NCBI GenBank assembly: GCA_964019425.1 | Contig: OZ025785.1 | Location: forward strand, 953,501-1,017,500 | Direction of reading: 5' to 3' | From: Flectonema sp. DT1601 | Taxonomy: Eukaryota; Euglenozoa; Diplonemea; Diplonemida; Diplonemidae | Length of the DNA: 64,000 nucleotides | In this document: positions 1-9,556 of the stretch, piece by piece | How the letters are laid out: each line of letters begins with the position of its first letter | How positions within the stretch are numbered: the first letter of the stretch is position 1 | Translations under genes and position numbers: made by a program | The notes under the pieces: generated by a model | Told to the model about the DNA's origin: nothing | Seen by the model: only the letters and a program-made list of their open reading frames with translations | Databases searched by the model: none

Positions 1-803
1 CAACCTGAAGAACAATCACCTTGACGCTTTAGGTAACAAACATAACCAGGTACAAGATCAGTAGCTGTGTGTGATTGTAACACTGTACTCTGAATGAGTA
101 TTTTTGCTTTGTTGCCTGTGGCTATAGCAAAGTAGGCTCGCTGTCTCATTAGTAGATTTCTAACAATACTAACGTCCCGTTTATCAATAACTGAATCCGT
201 GTTAGGACCAAACCTTGTTACACAATCCTCTCTGGGGCTTTTACTTACTCTGTAGCATAGTTGGCTTTCTCCGTGAACCCATCCAGCTCGGCATAGTGGG
301 TATTCTGAGCTTCCAATTTCAGGAGTATTTTTACCATATCCCAAAACAAAATTCATGTTCAATTCCTGTATTAGTAATATTTTTGCTCCGATTTCCCCGG
401 AAGACACCCGTCTGAACCGAATTTCATTTCCGTTTTTTTGTAATATATGGAGAGTGTCATCGTGGGGGGTTACATTCCAGGATAGAAGTGTTTTGTTGTT
501 GAGGTACCATCCAGTCTGATCGTTTACAGAACCATTGGTAAGCAATTTAATAGTTCTTGTTGGATGAAGACCATCTATGCTCCACCATAGTTCTGTTCCT
601 GTTAGGTCGTTGTTGAATAGTTCAATTTGATCTCTGTGTTGATGTAACACAAATCTATTTAATATCGGAAACACTGATTCAACAACAGGCTCAGCTAATG
701 ATCTGACAGGTACATCAACATTACATGATTGCCACTCAAACATCGACAACACAACTACGCCGACCAGTGCAATTAGTAGAATGTTAGTTGCTCTGTATGC
801 CAT
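1..803 (-). CDS. C-type-lectin-like type II membrane protein, partial (cut by window edge)
   Basis: An uninterrupted frame of 267 codons runs from an ATG at 803 off the left edge. Residues about 6-21 (NILLIALVGVVVLSMF) form one hydrophobic segment directly after a short basic start, which suggests a signal-anchor. A roughly 130-residue extracellular region follows, and then a stretch that reads like the start of a C-type lectin fold: CRAGW...LCYRV, then EDCVTRFG and a segment ending RNLL. In that family the pattern is CPxGW, CYxV, AxxxCxxxG, with sugar or protein ligands bound outside the cell. The Ca-binding WND part would lie beyond position 1 and cannot be judged. Glyoxalase II follows upstream on the same strand, 206 bp away. 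The fold assignment is from motif memory and is moderately sure; the open frame is certain. Confidence 0.6.
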   Translation of the reverse strand, partial: MAYRATNILLIALVGVVVLSMFEWQSCNVDVPVRSLAEPVVESVFPILNRFVLHQHRDQIELFNNDLTGTELWWSIDGLHPTRTIKLLTNGSVNDQTGWYLNNKTLLSWNVTPHDDTLHILQKNGNEIRFRRVSSGEIGAKILLIQELNMNFVLGYGKNTPEIGSSEYPLCRAGWVHGESQLCYRVSKSPREDCVTRFGPNTDSVIDKRDVSIVRNLLMRQRAYFAIATGNKAKILIQSTVLQSHTATDLVPGYVCYLKRQGDCSSG

Positions 804-1009
804 TTCAACACGGACTCAAACATAAAGGTGTATGCTGTGTAGGAAACTGTGCTTAGGAAAAGTTCTGTAGATTTTGAAGTATTTTTGCTAATATAGAATG
901 TGGTCTCACGGTGTTCGATTAATTCATTGTAAAAAAAAAAAGAACAAAAATAAGAAAACATTTTTATATATTCGATGGAACAAACTGTTAATTCATTTTT
1001 GTTATTCTT

Positions 1010-1792
1010 CTAAAAGTTATTCCTCCGTTCACGTACAGCAGTAAATACTTCCAAGTCAGTAGCCGTATTTGAGAATCCCATACTCCCTCTGAGTACACCG
1101 CAGGCAGATCTAAGAAAGGGATTGGTGTCTAATTCAGTTTGAATTGTTGTTGGAATGGTTGCTATGTTTTTACTACGAGCAGTCATCACTTCCTCATGAC
1201 GAGTTTGAAGAAGAGGATTGTTTCCGTCAACAGTAAGAGAAAAGTTCGCATTATGAGCTGTGTATTCATGCGCGCAATAAACTTCTGTTGATGGCGGTAG
1301 TGACATTAATTTTTGAAGACTGCTGAGCATTTGTGAAGGTGTGCCTTCAAAGAGTCTTCCACAACCCATAGAAAACAGAGTATCTCCAACAAATACTTTA
1401 TTACATTTATTAAAATAATAACAAATATGATCAATAGTGTGTCCAGGGGTTTCTATGACTCTGGCGGTATGGTTTCCTATTAATATTTCATCACCATCGC
1501 ATAGTTTTCTCGTTATTTCTGGTATTCTATGACTTCCTTTAGATGACCCCCATACCTCACATGAATATTTATTTACTAGTTCGGTATTTCCTCCAACATG
1601 ATCAGCATGATGATGTGTGTTCAATATAATATCAAGGTTCCATCCCTGTTGATCTAAGGCTTCACAAATTGGCCCTACCTCAGGAGTGTCAACCACTGCT
1701 GTACAACCATTATCGTGTAGTAGCCAGGCATAATTATCATCTAGACAAGGGACCCTAATTACAGACATTAGGTGTTTCATAGATCGACGCAT
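1010..1792 (-). CDS. Hydroxyacylglutathione hydrolase (glyoxalase II)
   Basis: The 260-residue protein is a metallo-beta-lactamase-fold hydrolase that splits S-lactoylglutathione (or the trypanothione conjugate, if this is a euglenozoan) to D-lactate and thiol in methylglyoxal detoxification. The metal-binding THHHADH motif is at residues 59-65, followed by later metal ligands in ETPGHT, VGDTLF and CAHEYT. The N-terminal PCLDDNYAWLL matches the usual glyoxalase II start. The length fits the family (about 250-260). There is no obvious targeting peptide, so cytosol is likely. Several Met codons occur in the first nine residues; the third (MSVIRVPCL) gives the most family-like N-terminus. A pyrimidine-rich stretch ending in AG lies shortly before the ATG and could be a trans-splice acceptor. 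Identity is confident; substrate preference is inference. Confidence 0.93.
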   Translation of the reverse strand: MRRSMKHLMSVIRVPCLDDNYAWLLHDNGCTAVVDTPEVGPICEALDQQGWNLDIILNTHHHADHVGGNTELVNKYSCEVWGSSKGSHRIPEITRKLCDGDEILIGNHTARVIETPGHTIDHICYYFNKCNKVFVGDTLFSMGCGRLFEGTPSQMLSSLQKLMSLPPSTEVYCAHEYTAHNANFSLTVDGNNPLLQTRHEEVMTARSKNIATIPTTIQTELDTNPFLRSACGVLRGSMGFSNTATDLEVFTAVRERRNNF

Positions 1793-1854
1793 GTTGCTGA
1801 TTGACTTGAAAAATTTTAAGTAATCACGTGTGTTAGTTAGGTATTAATTAGTTA

Positions 1855-2119
1855 TCAAAAAAAAAACAATAAAATTTCAATCCGACAACGACCTCCAGGC
1901 TTTCGACAGTCGGTAACCTCGGTATTAACATGCCGAGCTCTCTTAAGCGCGGGTGCTCCCCTCCGCCCCACCAAGCAACAGTGTTTGGGTCGACACCAGG
2001 CATCCTTGTTGATTGCAGATAGATATGACATTATGAATAAACGGCCCTTGATCTGAATAGATAATAGAGAATTCTCCAACTTTGTCGGTGCAAAAAAAAA
2101 AAAAAAAAAAAAAAAAAAA
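1855..2119 (+). mobile_element. Short retroposon-like insertion (S2-type 3' end) with A-tail
   Basis: Between glyoxalase II and the PARP gene lies a more GC-rich insert ending on the plus strand in GTCGGTGC followed by about 27 A. Its last 60 bases resemble the 3' ends of two other short repeats here (11.99-12.19 kb, minus sense, and 43.97-44.06 kb, plus sense), which also finish with a CCGAC/GTCGG pair and an A-rich tail. The 5' half matches nothing I recognise. The A-tail argues for reverse transcription. The family link is only about 65 percent by eye. Confidence 0.4.
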
Positions 2120-2509
2120 CCCACCCAGTTCGCATATTCTTCGTAATTTTAATTCAGTTTAACAACCACAGTTAAGTGAATTCAAAAAAAACGGGGAAAA
2201 AAAAAAAAAAAAAAACAGCTTTGACGACGCCTTTTAACGCGATAGCACGCCATCGAAATCAGAAAGAAAAAAACAACTTATGAAATAGGTATCTTGTCAA
2301 CACCGAAAGGATAGCTAAACCAGTGTAACAAGAAAGGGATGGATAATATTAAGATGATATTTTGCTCTAGTTGAGAATACAAAAAGTTAGATCATCAGCG
2401 ACAGCACAGTGAAAATTGTTAGTACTTTTTGAACAATAATCAGATAAGAATGAAATACTCATCTTGGTGTTGGGTAATTGAAGTGGGGAATAAGGGAGAA
2501 GGGAAAAAA
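2120..2509. other. Intergenic, no gene seen
   Basis: About 390 bp downstream of the PARP gene, AT-rich, with an 18-A run near 2198 and a G-poor 3' part. I see no RNA gene or exon. Confidence 0.5.
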
Positions 2510-3853
2510 TCATTTTCTAGATTGCAACAACAACCCTGCCTTGTAGGCTTGCTTTGCAGACTTCGGAGCAGATCGAAGCTCTTTTTTTGTTAGAGTTCGC
2601 TTTCCTTTTTCATACTTATGTATGCCTTCTTTGGCTCCAGACCTGATACTTGTAGGGCACTTCACCTGTGTTGAAGCAGTCATCAAACCTTTCCTGTACC
2701 TTGCAACGAGCATTGCCACAGTGTAATTGACGTATGTTCCGCTTGGAGTAGTACTGATTTGAGCGTAAGAAGTTAAAGTTTCCTGATCAATATTTTGCTT
2801 GTACGTAGCAGGTGCACTAGAAACAATAGTGCGTTCGAATGCAACTAAAAAACACGGTAGCAGTAGGCGATCGTCAAAGAATACGACATAATCACCGGGG
2901 GTTTTTACACTACTAGCGAAGTGCCCAGATGTTAGACCAGCGCACACAATTATGTATCCAGAGTTCCGAGAATAACTAACACAGACAGAAGGATTGACAG
3001 AACTATAAATACCGATACCATGAACAGATCCGTTGGCAACTTGTACCGGATTAGTACCTGTATTTGGAATCCTCAATCCACCTGTTACAATATTTTTTAT
3101 ATTATTCAATGCAGTTCCATGAAAAACCATAACAGGGATCGAGTCCGGAGTTGATGTCTTCCAATGATTAGAAAATGTCGCTGCCAGCTCACTGTTGCAC
3201 ACATTGTATATAGTGATCGCTTGCATGCCTGACAGAGCAAATCTACTTTCGATCCTTTGTTTAAAATCTTTCCAGTATACCCGGGGATCGAACAGGATGT
3301 ATTTTAAAAGTCTATGAAGGGGAGGTTGGGCTTTTTTCACTTCTTTTTTTTTTTGTTGCTGCTTGTTTGACTTTTCCATAGCGTCAAGACGCTCTCTGTT
3401 GAATGTGGTTATAATACCACTGTGGCCTTCTTCAAAGAGGTCTTCTTCTAATTCCCAGGTAGGTCGGTTGTGTGATTTCCATTTTATAAGATAAGAGCAA
3501 ATACCTTTTCTAGCGTGTCGTTTCAAAATCTTTTCTGGCATCCACTCTGAAAGTGGATCTTCTTCCCAGGACTCTCCATATGATGCTGTTCTGTTTTCTG
3601 GGTTAAAGTCACAATCAGTTTCTACATCAACAGATGCAAAGTTGATGTCAGTTTCTTCATCGTCTTCCTCTGAAGGATGTTCTCTTTGAATTACTTCCAA
3701 TGCCGCCACTAAATCCTGTTCAGCCTCAGTAAACCAACTAAAATCCGTAGACACGCAGATTTCAAGTCCTTCTTCTTCCCCATCCGGGCCAACGAGAAAT
3801 AGTTCTTCCTCATCACAGTCAAATGACTCCACCTGCTCAGATGGCTCGCTCAT
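2510..3853 (-). CDS. Chromodomain-PARP fusion protein
   Basis: The 447-residue protein has an acidic N-terminus (1-80), then a chromo domain at about 103-153 (EWMPEKILKR, YLIKWKSHNRPTWELEEDL, ending IITTFNRER), and a PARP-type catalytic domain at about 235-345. The NAD-site pieces are visible: HGTALNNI (His245) and GIGIYSS (Tyr283). The third position of the classical H-Y-E triad appears to be Cys334 (LLPCFLV), so if active it more likely adds single ADP-ribose units. A Lys/Arg-rich tail (about 395-447) could bind nucleic acid or target the nucleus. Chromo domains bind methylated histone tails, so a chromatin-targeted mono-ADP-ribosyltransferase is a fair inference. I know of no standard family with this pairing. 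The ATG at 3853 is preceded by a pyrimidine tract ending CACCAG, a likely trans-splice acceptor. Confidence 0.8.
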   Translation of the reverse strand: MSEPSEQVESFDCDEEELFLVGPDGEEEGLEICVSTDFSWFTEAEQDLVAALEVIQREHPSEEDDEETDINFASVDVETDCDFNPENRTASYGESWEEDPLSEWMPEKILKRHARKGICSYLIKWKSHNRPTWELEEDLFEEGHSGIITTFNRERLDAMEKSNKQQQKKKEVKKAQPPLHRLLKYILFDPRVYWKDFKQRIESRFALSGMQAITIYNVCNSELAATFSNHWKTSTPDSIPVMVFHGTALNNIKNIVTGGLRIPNTGTNPVQVANGSVHGIGIYSSVNPSVCVSYSRNSGYIIVCAGLTSGHFASSVKTPGDYVVFFDDRLLLPCFLVAFERTIVSSAPATYKQNIDQETLTSYAQISTTPSGTYVNYTVAMLVARYRKGLMTASTQVKCPTSIRSGAKEGIHKYEKGKRTLTKKELRSAPKSAKQAYKAGLLLQSRK

Positions 3854-3943
3854 CTGGTGAAGGGAAAACCGCTGTAAAAAATAAAAAGAAATATAAATAA
3901 AAACACCAACTCTACCACATCAACATATCTAACTGACACCTGG

Positions 3944-4561
3944 TCACATCTCCGGGTCCTTCTTGAAAACAGCTACAGAAATTCTGCCACTCAACTCTTT
4001 ACTGACTTCAATTTCAGATCCCTCAGCCAAATCAATCTGAGTACACCCCTGAGCTTCCATTGCAGCACCGAAAGATGGCATGACAGGTTTAAACCATGAA
4101 GTTGAAGCATTGATAAAAAGACCATTAACTCTCAATAGGGATGTTACTTTTTGTGCAATATGACGAAAATCAGATGAATCAAAAACTATATCCGACGCAA
4201 CTATTAAATCGTACGTCGGGTAATCATTGTCGTGTTCCGTCCAGTCGAGAGTAATAGCTGAAGTTGTCTCCTGTACGTTGTTCATTATTGTACTTTTTTC
4301 GAAGAAACTCAAAAACTCCAAATCGTAGTCACTAAACACTACCGTACCCGCTTGCATAATAGCTAATAACAAACTTGGTACGCCTATCCCTCCCCCAATT
4401 TCTAGTACGTTCATGTCAGGTTTGCTTTTCCAAATCTCACTGTTAGAAACTATCCACTTACACAGTCCCTCAGCTGCTGGCCAAGTAGATCTCCCCATGA
4501 CCGGTGTTGTACAATATATAATAGAAGTGTCCAAACCCTCTATTTTAAGTACTTCCGACAT
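3944..4561 (-). CDS. METTL21-type protein-lysine methyltransferase (SAM-dependent)
   Basis: This 205-residue class I methyltransferase carries the family-16 layout: a TWPAAEGLCKWI lead-in at about 26-37, the SAM-binding VLEIGGGIGVPSLL at about 50, an acidic post-motif FSDYD, the LDWTEHD loop, and YDLIVASDIVF (the ASDIVF corresponds to the [AG]DIVY motif of METTL21/FAM86/METTL18 enzymes). Those enzymes methylate lysines of chaperones and elongation factors in the cytosol. Which substrate this copy uses cannot be told. It is complete, of usual family length, and lies 90 bp upstream of the PARP gene on the same strand, consistent with co-transcription. Family identity is confident; specificity is unknown. 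Confidence 0.85.
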   Translation of the reverse strand: MSEVLKIEGLDTSIIYCTTPVMGRSTWPAAEGLCKWIVSNSEIWKSKPDMNVLEIGGGIGVPSLLLAIMQAGTVVFSDYDLEFLSFFEKSTIMNNVQETTSAITLDWTEHDNDYPTYDLIVASDIVFDSSDFRHIAQKVTSLLRVNGLFINASTSWFKPVMPSFGAAMEAQGCTQIDLAEGSEIEVSKELSGRISVAVFKKDPEM

Positions 4562-5880
4562 ATTGGATAATACCTAAAAGAGTACACTCATTAGTACTAC
4601 CTCATTAGTACTACTTAATAAGGTAAAAGTCCACTCGTTTTTTTTGCTGCTGTTAAAAATAAATAAATTAAAAAATAATAATAATAATAAAGGAAACGGT
4701 ATCAAAGCTCCCATCAGTAGTAACCTTGCCAATTAGATGAATGGAAAAAGTCACTAACTCAAAGTTACAGAAAGTGGATATTCTTATCGGTTCCTCGACT
4801 TCGCTTTTTATTTTTGAGTTACCTCGCTCTTCTTATTTTAACTAAGTATGTGAACCGTCGTGAGTCTATTGGGGGGCTTCCATGGTAGCCACACGTTCGT
4901 TACAAGACTTTGAACATTCGTTACTATGACGAACACAAAACGAACGGTAACTGAGTGCCATCCGTTTCTTTAATAGTGGGCCAAGCAACGCGAACTGTGC
5001 CGTTCGATCCCCACATGGATCGGGATGAACTGTAAATGTACAAAGGTTTTAATTTCCTGATCTTATTCAGTATGGAAAGAGTGAAAATCTTCCCTTGGGG
5101 CATTAAACCACTCAGTTCATCTAAGTTCTATTTGGAATCAATAAAGATTCTGACTCCACATTTTGAGATCAGGTCTACCAATAAAAGAAAGACAAACACA
5201 GAAGCGAAAAAGAACGAAACAAGCTGGAGGCGCAAAAAAAAAGGGGGGAAACTCAAATTCCGAAATCGCCAACTCATCACAAAAATATTTAATCTCTCAA
5301 AAACAACCCATTATGACAGAAGAAAATTCAAGATTTTCGAAGCTCCAGTGGTCTACTGGTCAGGCATAGTAAAAGCCTGCCCTGTGAAAAGGTAGCCTAA
5401 CGATCCTCATCATCGATTTAGGTTTCGTGACTCAGAAGCCTTTGTTATGTGGCCCTCCATCAGCCGAAGGTTTTTTCAGGTTGGACCTTTTAAGGAACAG
5501 CCGGGACTTTATAAGTTTTTTGTTTGGAGTTGGTGATTTCGCAAAGTATTTTGGTGGAATTAGAAGTTTTCCCAAAAAAAAGAAATTGTTTTATTAATGA
5601 ATGAAACATGTTAGTTAGTATCATTAATTTTAGAACAGAAAAGTGAGAATAAGAAAAGTAGAGATCAATAAAAGAAAAGTATTCATTTCTGCAGTTTCCT
5701 AACATCAAAGGGTAATAGAATATGTAGTTTCAGGCCTTAATCTTATACTACTTGTCCCTTTTTAGGCCTTCATCAGTAAGTTCTAAGGGACTTCATTCTA
5801 TGTTGAAGTTGTTATCGTTCAAAGATAAAAATCCATCGGAGCTCGCCAGGATAGGGCTAGCAATGTTTATTTGCTTTTGC
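4562..5880. other. Intergenic, no convincing gene
   Basis: About 1.3 kb with mixed composition. An open plus-strand frame at 5036-5395 is Lys/Arg-rich with no family resemblance and opposite to all host genes. A segment near 5340-5395 resembles a tRNA 5' half (TGGTCTACTGG, A-box-like) but has no T-arm. I call nothing here. Confidence 0.5.
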
Positions 5881-6018
5881 TCAATTTGAATTTTTGACGT
5901 CTGGTCGTTTCACTATTACAGTCGAGTTAATGGATGAGTCGTCATCCAATTTCCGTTTTACTTTATCCTCGCATACCATCAAAGGTCCTATATTCGCAGG
6001 TGTCATTGTAACATCCAT
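5881..6018 (-). CDS. Short 45-codon ORF, possible terminal exon
   Basis: An ATG-initiated minus-strand frame encodes 45 residues beginning MDVTMTPANIGPL and ending DVKNSN, with a Lys-rich middle (KVKRKLDDD). Its strand, codon feel and composition are more like coding sequence than the surrounding DNA. It could be a tiny protein or the last exon of a gene whose earlier exons were displaced by the repeats at 6.4 kb. I do not recognise it. Confidence 0.22.
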   Translation of the reverse strand: MDVTMTPANIGPLMVCEDKVKRKLDDDSSINSTVIVKRPDVKNSN

Positions 6019-6466
6019 ATCAGAAACATGTTAGTTAGTTAGCTAGCCCGACATACCATCGAGTACTGGTTAGATAGACACAACAGGGTGGAACGGTTAA
6101 CCACTGTGAGTCCCCAATACTACATGTGAACGGGAAAAATTGTGCATAGTGTGAAAAATTTCATACTCAAAAACTACCATTTTACAGTCAAAATGTGTAC
6201 TTTAATATTTTTTTTTACATATAAAAATCCATTAAGTTTTTTTTCCGAGAATCCACCATCTTTTTTATATCCAAAGTTGTTATACTCCAATTTTTTTATA
6301 CACCATGTTATTTATAGTTACAGTTTTTTTTTTTTTACAGTAATAATAGTTATAGTAATAAAATAAAAAATAAAGGGTTATGGCCTAAAATACCCCAAAA
6401 TGGCCCAAAAAAGACTGTGCACTCTGGGTCCCAACCACATAGCTGGGTATGAGGATGGGTCACAGT
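6019..6466. other. AT-rich intergenic stretch
   Basis: T-rich tracts and a pyrimidine-rich 6200-6330 region. Nothing coding. The segment just before 6467 may belong to the repeat that starts there but does not match its other copies. Confidence 0.4.
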
Positions 6467-6628
6467 CACCAGGTATTACTCATACAACCATGAGGATTTA
6501 GAGCGTAACTTAAAATACTCACAGAGGGGCATCACAAGCGTCAGACAGGTCACCTAGATTTACTCGAAAGTCGGGGCAATTCGAACGTCAGCATTCACAT
6601 TAGCAAGCAACCAGTCCTGAGTACTTAA
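6467..6628 (-). repeat. Inverted, diverged copy of the R1 right end
   Basis: These bases are the reverse complement, with perhaps 80 percent identity by eye, of 7899-8060 and 39601-39755, that is the last 160 bp of the R1 unit (TAAGTACTCAGGACTGG... to GTATGAGTAAT). It is an independent older copy in the other orientation. Confidence 0.75.
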
Positions 6629-6659
6629 AGATTAGTCACAATAAAAAATAATAAAAAAT

Positions 6660-6880
6660 GGGAAAATTCTCCGTTGCTACCCCAAAACTTTATTTTTCTC
6701 CGTTGTGTTTTTTTTTCTTTTTTTTTTTCGCTGTTGTGTGCCACCTATATTTTTTTTTCGCTATTGTGTGCCACCTGTACTTTTTTTTCGCTGTTGTGTG
6801 TCACCTGACCTTTTCCCCTTTTTTTTTTTTTTTTTTTTTTTTCGGAAGATTTTTTTTTTTTTTTGTGCACCTGTCGACCT
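6660..6880 (+). repeat. T-tract minisatellite
   Basis: Three to four units of about 31 bp, each a run of 8-11 T followed by CGCTGTTGTGTGCCACCT, preceded by two related CTCCGTTG units and followed by two long T runs. The same motifs recur reverse-complemented at 8133-8310. No coding potential beyond low-complexity Phe-rich frames. Confidence 0.8.
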
Positions 6881-7230
6881 GGTTAGTTAGATACACTCAT
6901 CTGATGGATTGATTGAAAGCTAATAACACAAACGGTTAAGGATGTGATGGCTTGGGAAATGATAAAAGTAATCTTCTCTCTGGAACTTCTGCTCAGTACA
7001 TGCAAATGCATCTTGACACGCGGGAACCCTTCGGGCAGTACTGCGCTCTTGATAATTCAAAGTAGCCTTAAAAAAGCTCTCATGCTTGCATGAGTTAGAT
7101 ACCCTGATAACCCGGTCAGAAACAGGAGTGTCGCTTGCGACCAGGCTGTCTGTAACTCGCAGGTGTCTTGACTTTGAAATTCGGTTGGAATGACGTGTAA
7201 GAGGACAACAGTTCTCTGTAAGGTGACCCA

Positions 7231-8053
7231 GCCCTGCACACATACCGTTCTTTGCATACACTCAGTAAAACTTCCAGAGGCTGAGAACACTATCAGGACC
7301 TGACGAACAACCCAACCTATCCGTGAGTATTTGTCTTTGCTAATCTCGTCAAGCCGGATGAACATCATACAAACGTTATCTCAACATCCGTGTGCGGGTG
7401 TTATCTTCCTCATCTCGGTTTAGCCCTGCACCATCTGCGGAACCGGTAGCCTACGATGCTTCAGTAAAACGTTCAGGTTCCTAACCACAAACGTTTTTCT
7501 CTCTAGGCTTTTACTCTTTTACTACGGACTCTCGCTTAAAGAGATTAAGAAAATCTCCAAGTGCGTAGCTGACTATGTGCACATATGAAAAAAGTTGGAG
7601 GAATTGCTAGTCTGTTGGGTTATATTCGTAGCAGCTTCACGGTGACGGCGGCCTTACCGAGAATTATCCCTGGTTATTACGTGTTGAAAGTCACAGGTTA
7701 TAGTGTCAAAATAATACTCGCGTGGGTGGTTGCTCTCTTCGGAGAGCATAACTTCAGACCCGTCAATTCGCGGCGCTTATATTTACGCACATCAATTAGT
7801 TGAACGAGTTCAAGTCACTTCCCTGCATAGCAGATCCGTGTCCTCTGTACTAACGCTATACTAAGTGTGACTGTGACTGATACACGTAATGGTTGGGTTC
7901 TTTAAGTACTCAGGACTGGTTGCTTGCTAATGTGAATGCTGACGTTCGAATTCTCCGACTTTCAAGTAAATTTAGGTGAATGATTTCTCTTGTTTTCTGT
8001 CTGACGCTTGTGATGCACCTCTTGTATTCTAAGTCACAGGTGTATGAGTAATA
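7231..8053 (+). repeat. R1 repeat unit, copy 1
   Basis: An 823-bp segment repeated in direct orientation at 38930-39753 at about 97 percent identity by eye, with one 12-bp indel near 7440. Both copies start at GCCCTGCACACATACC and stop at GTATGAGTAATA, with unrelated flanks, so these are true element ends. It has no terminal inverted repeats, no poly(A) at either end and no recognised transposon domain. It contains a small open frame at 7585. Orientation is chosen from that frame. Confidence 0.8.
7585..7803 (+). CDS. Small ORF inside R1, unknown product
   Basis: 72 residues from ATG, beginning MKKVGGIASLLGY, moderately hydrophobic and basic, with a possible amphipathic or membrane segment (VKIILAWVVALF). 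The other R1 copy encodes the same first 64 residues: the two base differences there are silent (CTG/TTG and TCG/TCA), and beyond them the frames diverge so that the other copy is 92 residues long. That is weak evidence of coding. No start context or family is recognised, and the strand is opposite to the host genes. Confidence 0.3.
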   Translation: MKKVGGIASLLGYIRSSFTVTAALPRIIPGYYVLKVTGYSVKIILAWVVALFGEHNFRPVNSRRLYLRTSIS

Positions 8054-8132
8054 CTTGGTAAGAGGAGCCCCAGGTCCAACAAGAGGAGCCACATGTTTTG
8101 TGCATTTTGGTGCCAGGTGGTCATAACCCATT

Positions 8133-8310
8133 TTTTTTTTTTTTTCCCCCGAGAAAAAAAAAAAGTGCTGGTACCCAACAGCGAAAAAAAAAAAAGAGTT
8201 GTTCACAACAGCGAAAAAACTTTTTGGGTGCAGGCAACGGAGAAAAAAAAGTTAAGGTGACAGGCAACGGAGAAAAAACTTTTTTTTATGTAGGCAACGG
8301 AGAATTCTCC
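8133..8310 (-). repeat. T-tract minisatellite, inverted copy
   Basis: About five units joining A runs to GGCAACGGAG or CAACAGCGA, the reverse complement of the motifs at 6660-6812. It lies directly 5' of a SINE. Confidence 0.75.
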
Positions 8311-8317
8311 TAAAAAA

Positions 8318-8440
8318 TGACAGCGTCCATGGTGCAATGGCAGCACACGCAAATCGAGTTGGGGTCCGTTGCCCACTTCTTCATATCGCGGATCTCGGTT
8401 CGATTCCGAGTGGATGCATATTTTATACAAATACGTTCTA
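8318..8440 (+). mobile_element. tRNA-derived SINE, copy 1
   Basis: A tRNA-like body at 8323-8418 has a 7-bp acceptor stem (GCGTCCA with TGGATGC), a D-arm GTGC/GCAC, and a T-arm CTCGG-TTCGATT-CCGAG, so A and B box promoters are intact. The anticodon arm is expanded by about 35 nt, with a possible CGCAA stem partner on the 5' side. A 3' extension ending ATACGTTCTA is shared with the copies at 11794 and 12548. There is no poly(A) tail. With three copies and a tRNA head this is a SINE, not a working tRNA gene. Confidence 0.75.
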
Positions 8441-9146
8441 CTACAGATCTGTAAGGATTTTCACGGACTCAAAATCCCTTCCGGATGAACTGCTGGGATC
8501 GTCACCGTGTTGCCACTTCAGTTCTCTGCATTCATGGAAGGTGCAGACAGAAGAATACCGAGTCCCTCAAGATACTGGAATACCTGCGCATGTTCCCTCG
8601 CACATTGGAATCGAATTTCACGATGAAGTTGACGCGCTTGCAAAGGAAGCAGCACACAACAAGAACATCCGACCTGTACTAGTCAAAGGCACGTACTTCT
8701 CGCGCTCATCACATGTTAAGCGCTGCATCAAGAAGGATCTGCTCAACGTGAGTGGTTACATTTGCTATAAAGACCTCATCGGAGGCCGTTCCGTTAAATA
8801 CCCTCCTGGGATGGAAAGAGCCGACGAGATACGGATAGCGAACTTCCGAGCAGGATGTCACCCGCTACTTCAGAACTGGCGCAAGATGATTAACTTCCCA
8901 TTTTGTGGCGAACCGTCCTCACAGGTTCACCTGCTGCAGGGATGTCAATCTCCTAAACTCGACTCGGCCAGGTTCAAAATCCTGGGCTTCTCAACACTGA
9001 TCGGCAAGTGGGATCGCGATCGGGAACTTATTATTGCCAACGAAATTCCTAACCTTGAAGCTCTCTTCACTTTGGCGTGGCTTCCATCACTCGCGTTGAT
9101 CATAAGGTGGATGAAACAAACATCTAACCTTAGGCTTTGGAAATAA
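8437..9146 (+). mobile_element. LINE-D fragment: second half of RNase H domain plus C-terminus
   Basis: The open plus-strand frame reads IFTDSKS (the second acidic motif of RNase H), then VPSHIGIEFHDEVDALAKEA (the last RNase H motif), and a C-terminal region with FRAGCHPLL and CGEPSSQVHLLQGC, the zinc-knuckle-like tail of ORF2 proteins. It is truncated at its 5' side exactly where the SINE ends. The family is related to LINE-A here but distinct. Reverse transcriptase and endonuclease are absent, so it is a dead remnant. Confidence 0.75.
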
Positions 9147-9556
9147 AGTAGGTGACATGTAGTCGCCAATATCAATTGTTATTATTTTAGTATTTTCATC
9201 ATTATCAATCATCTCCTGGTTGGGTAACTGCACATCACCTTCGGTGTTGTCATAGTGTCTCTTCCAACACTCATGTCTCCTTCTTCTCCTATTCTCCTTA
9301 TAAATTTCTCTTGAGGGCAGACCTTCGGGCTGTTCAAGTGGTCTTTGACCACCACTCTAGTTATATGCTCGACTCTTTGTTTTCCTTATCAATGGCAGGA
9401 ATGGTAACCGAATTAGCTTCATGTGTCCAATTTTAAGGACGCGTGACTATTTATCTTATTTCCGTTGCCGCTCTTCTGACGTCCTCAGGCGGAGCCTACC
9501 AAATGTTTCCCGTGTTTCCAAATGTCAGACTTAAGTTAAAAAGAAAGACAAACATA
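9147..9556. other. Probable LINE-D 3' region and unclassified DNA
   Basis: About 400 bp after the LINE-D stop, no open frame of note. It likely includes 3' UTR of the LINE, but no poly(A) marks its end on the plus strand. Confidence 0.35.

Noticed and set aside
4972-5035. GCCGTTCGATCCCCAC, a B-box-like sequence
   Set aside because: No cloverleaf can be drawn around it.
5036-5395. Open plus-strand frame of 119 codons, Lys-rich
   Set aside because: It is opposite to every host gene, has low complexity, overlaps another frame, and shows no domain.
5340-5395. tRNA-like A box (TGGTCTACTGG)
   Set aside because: No T-arm or acceptor pairing follows; a chance match or old fragment.
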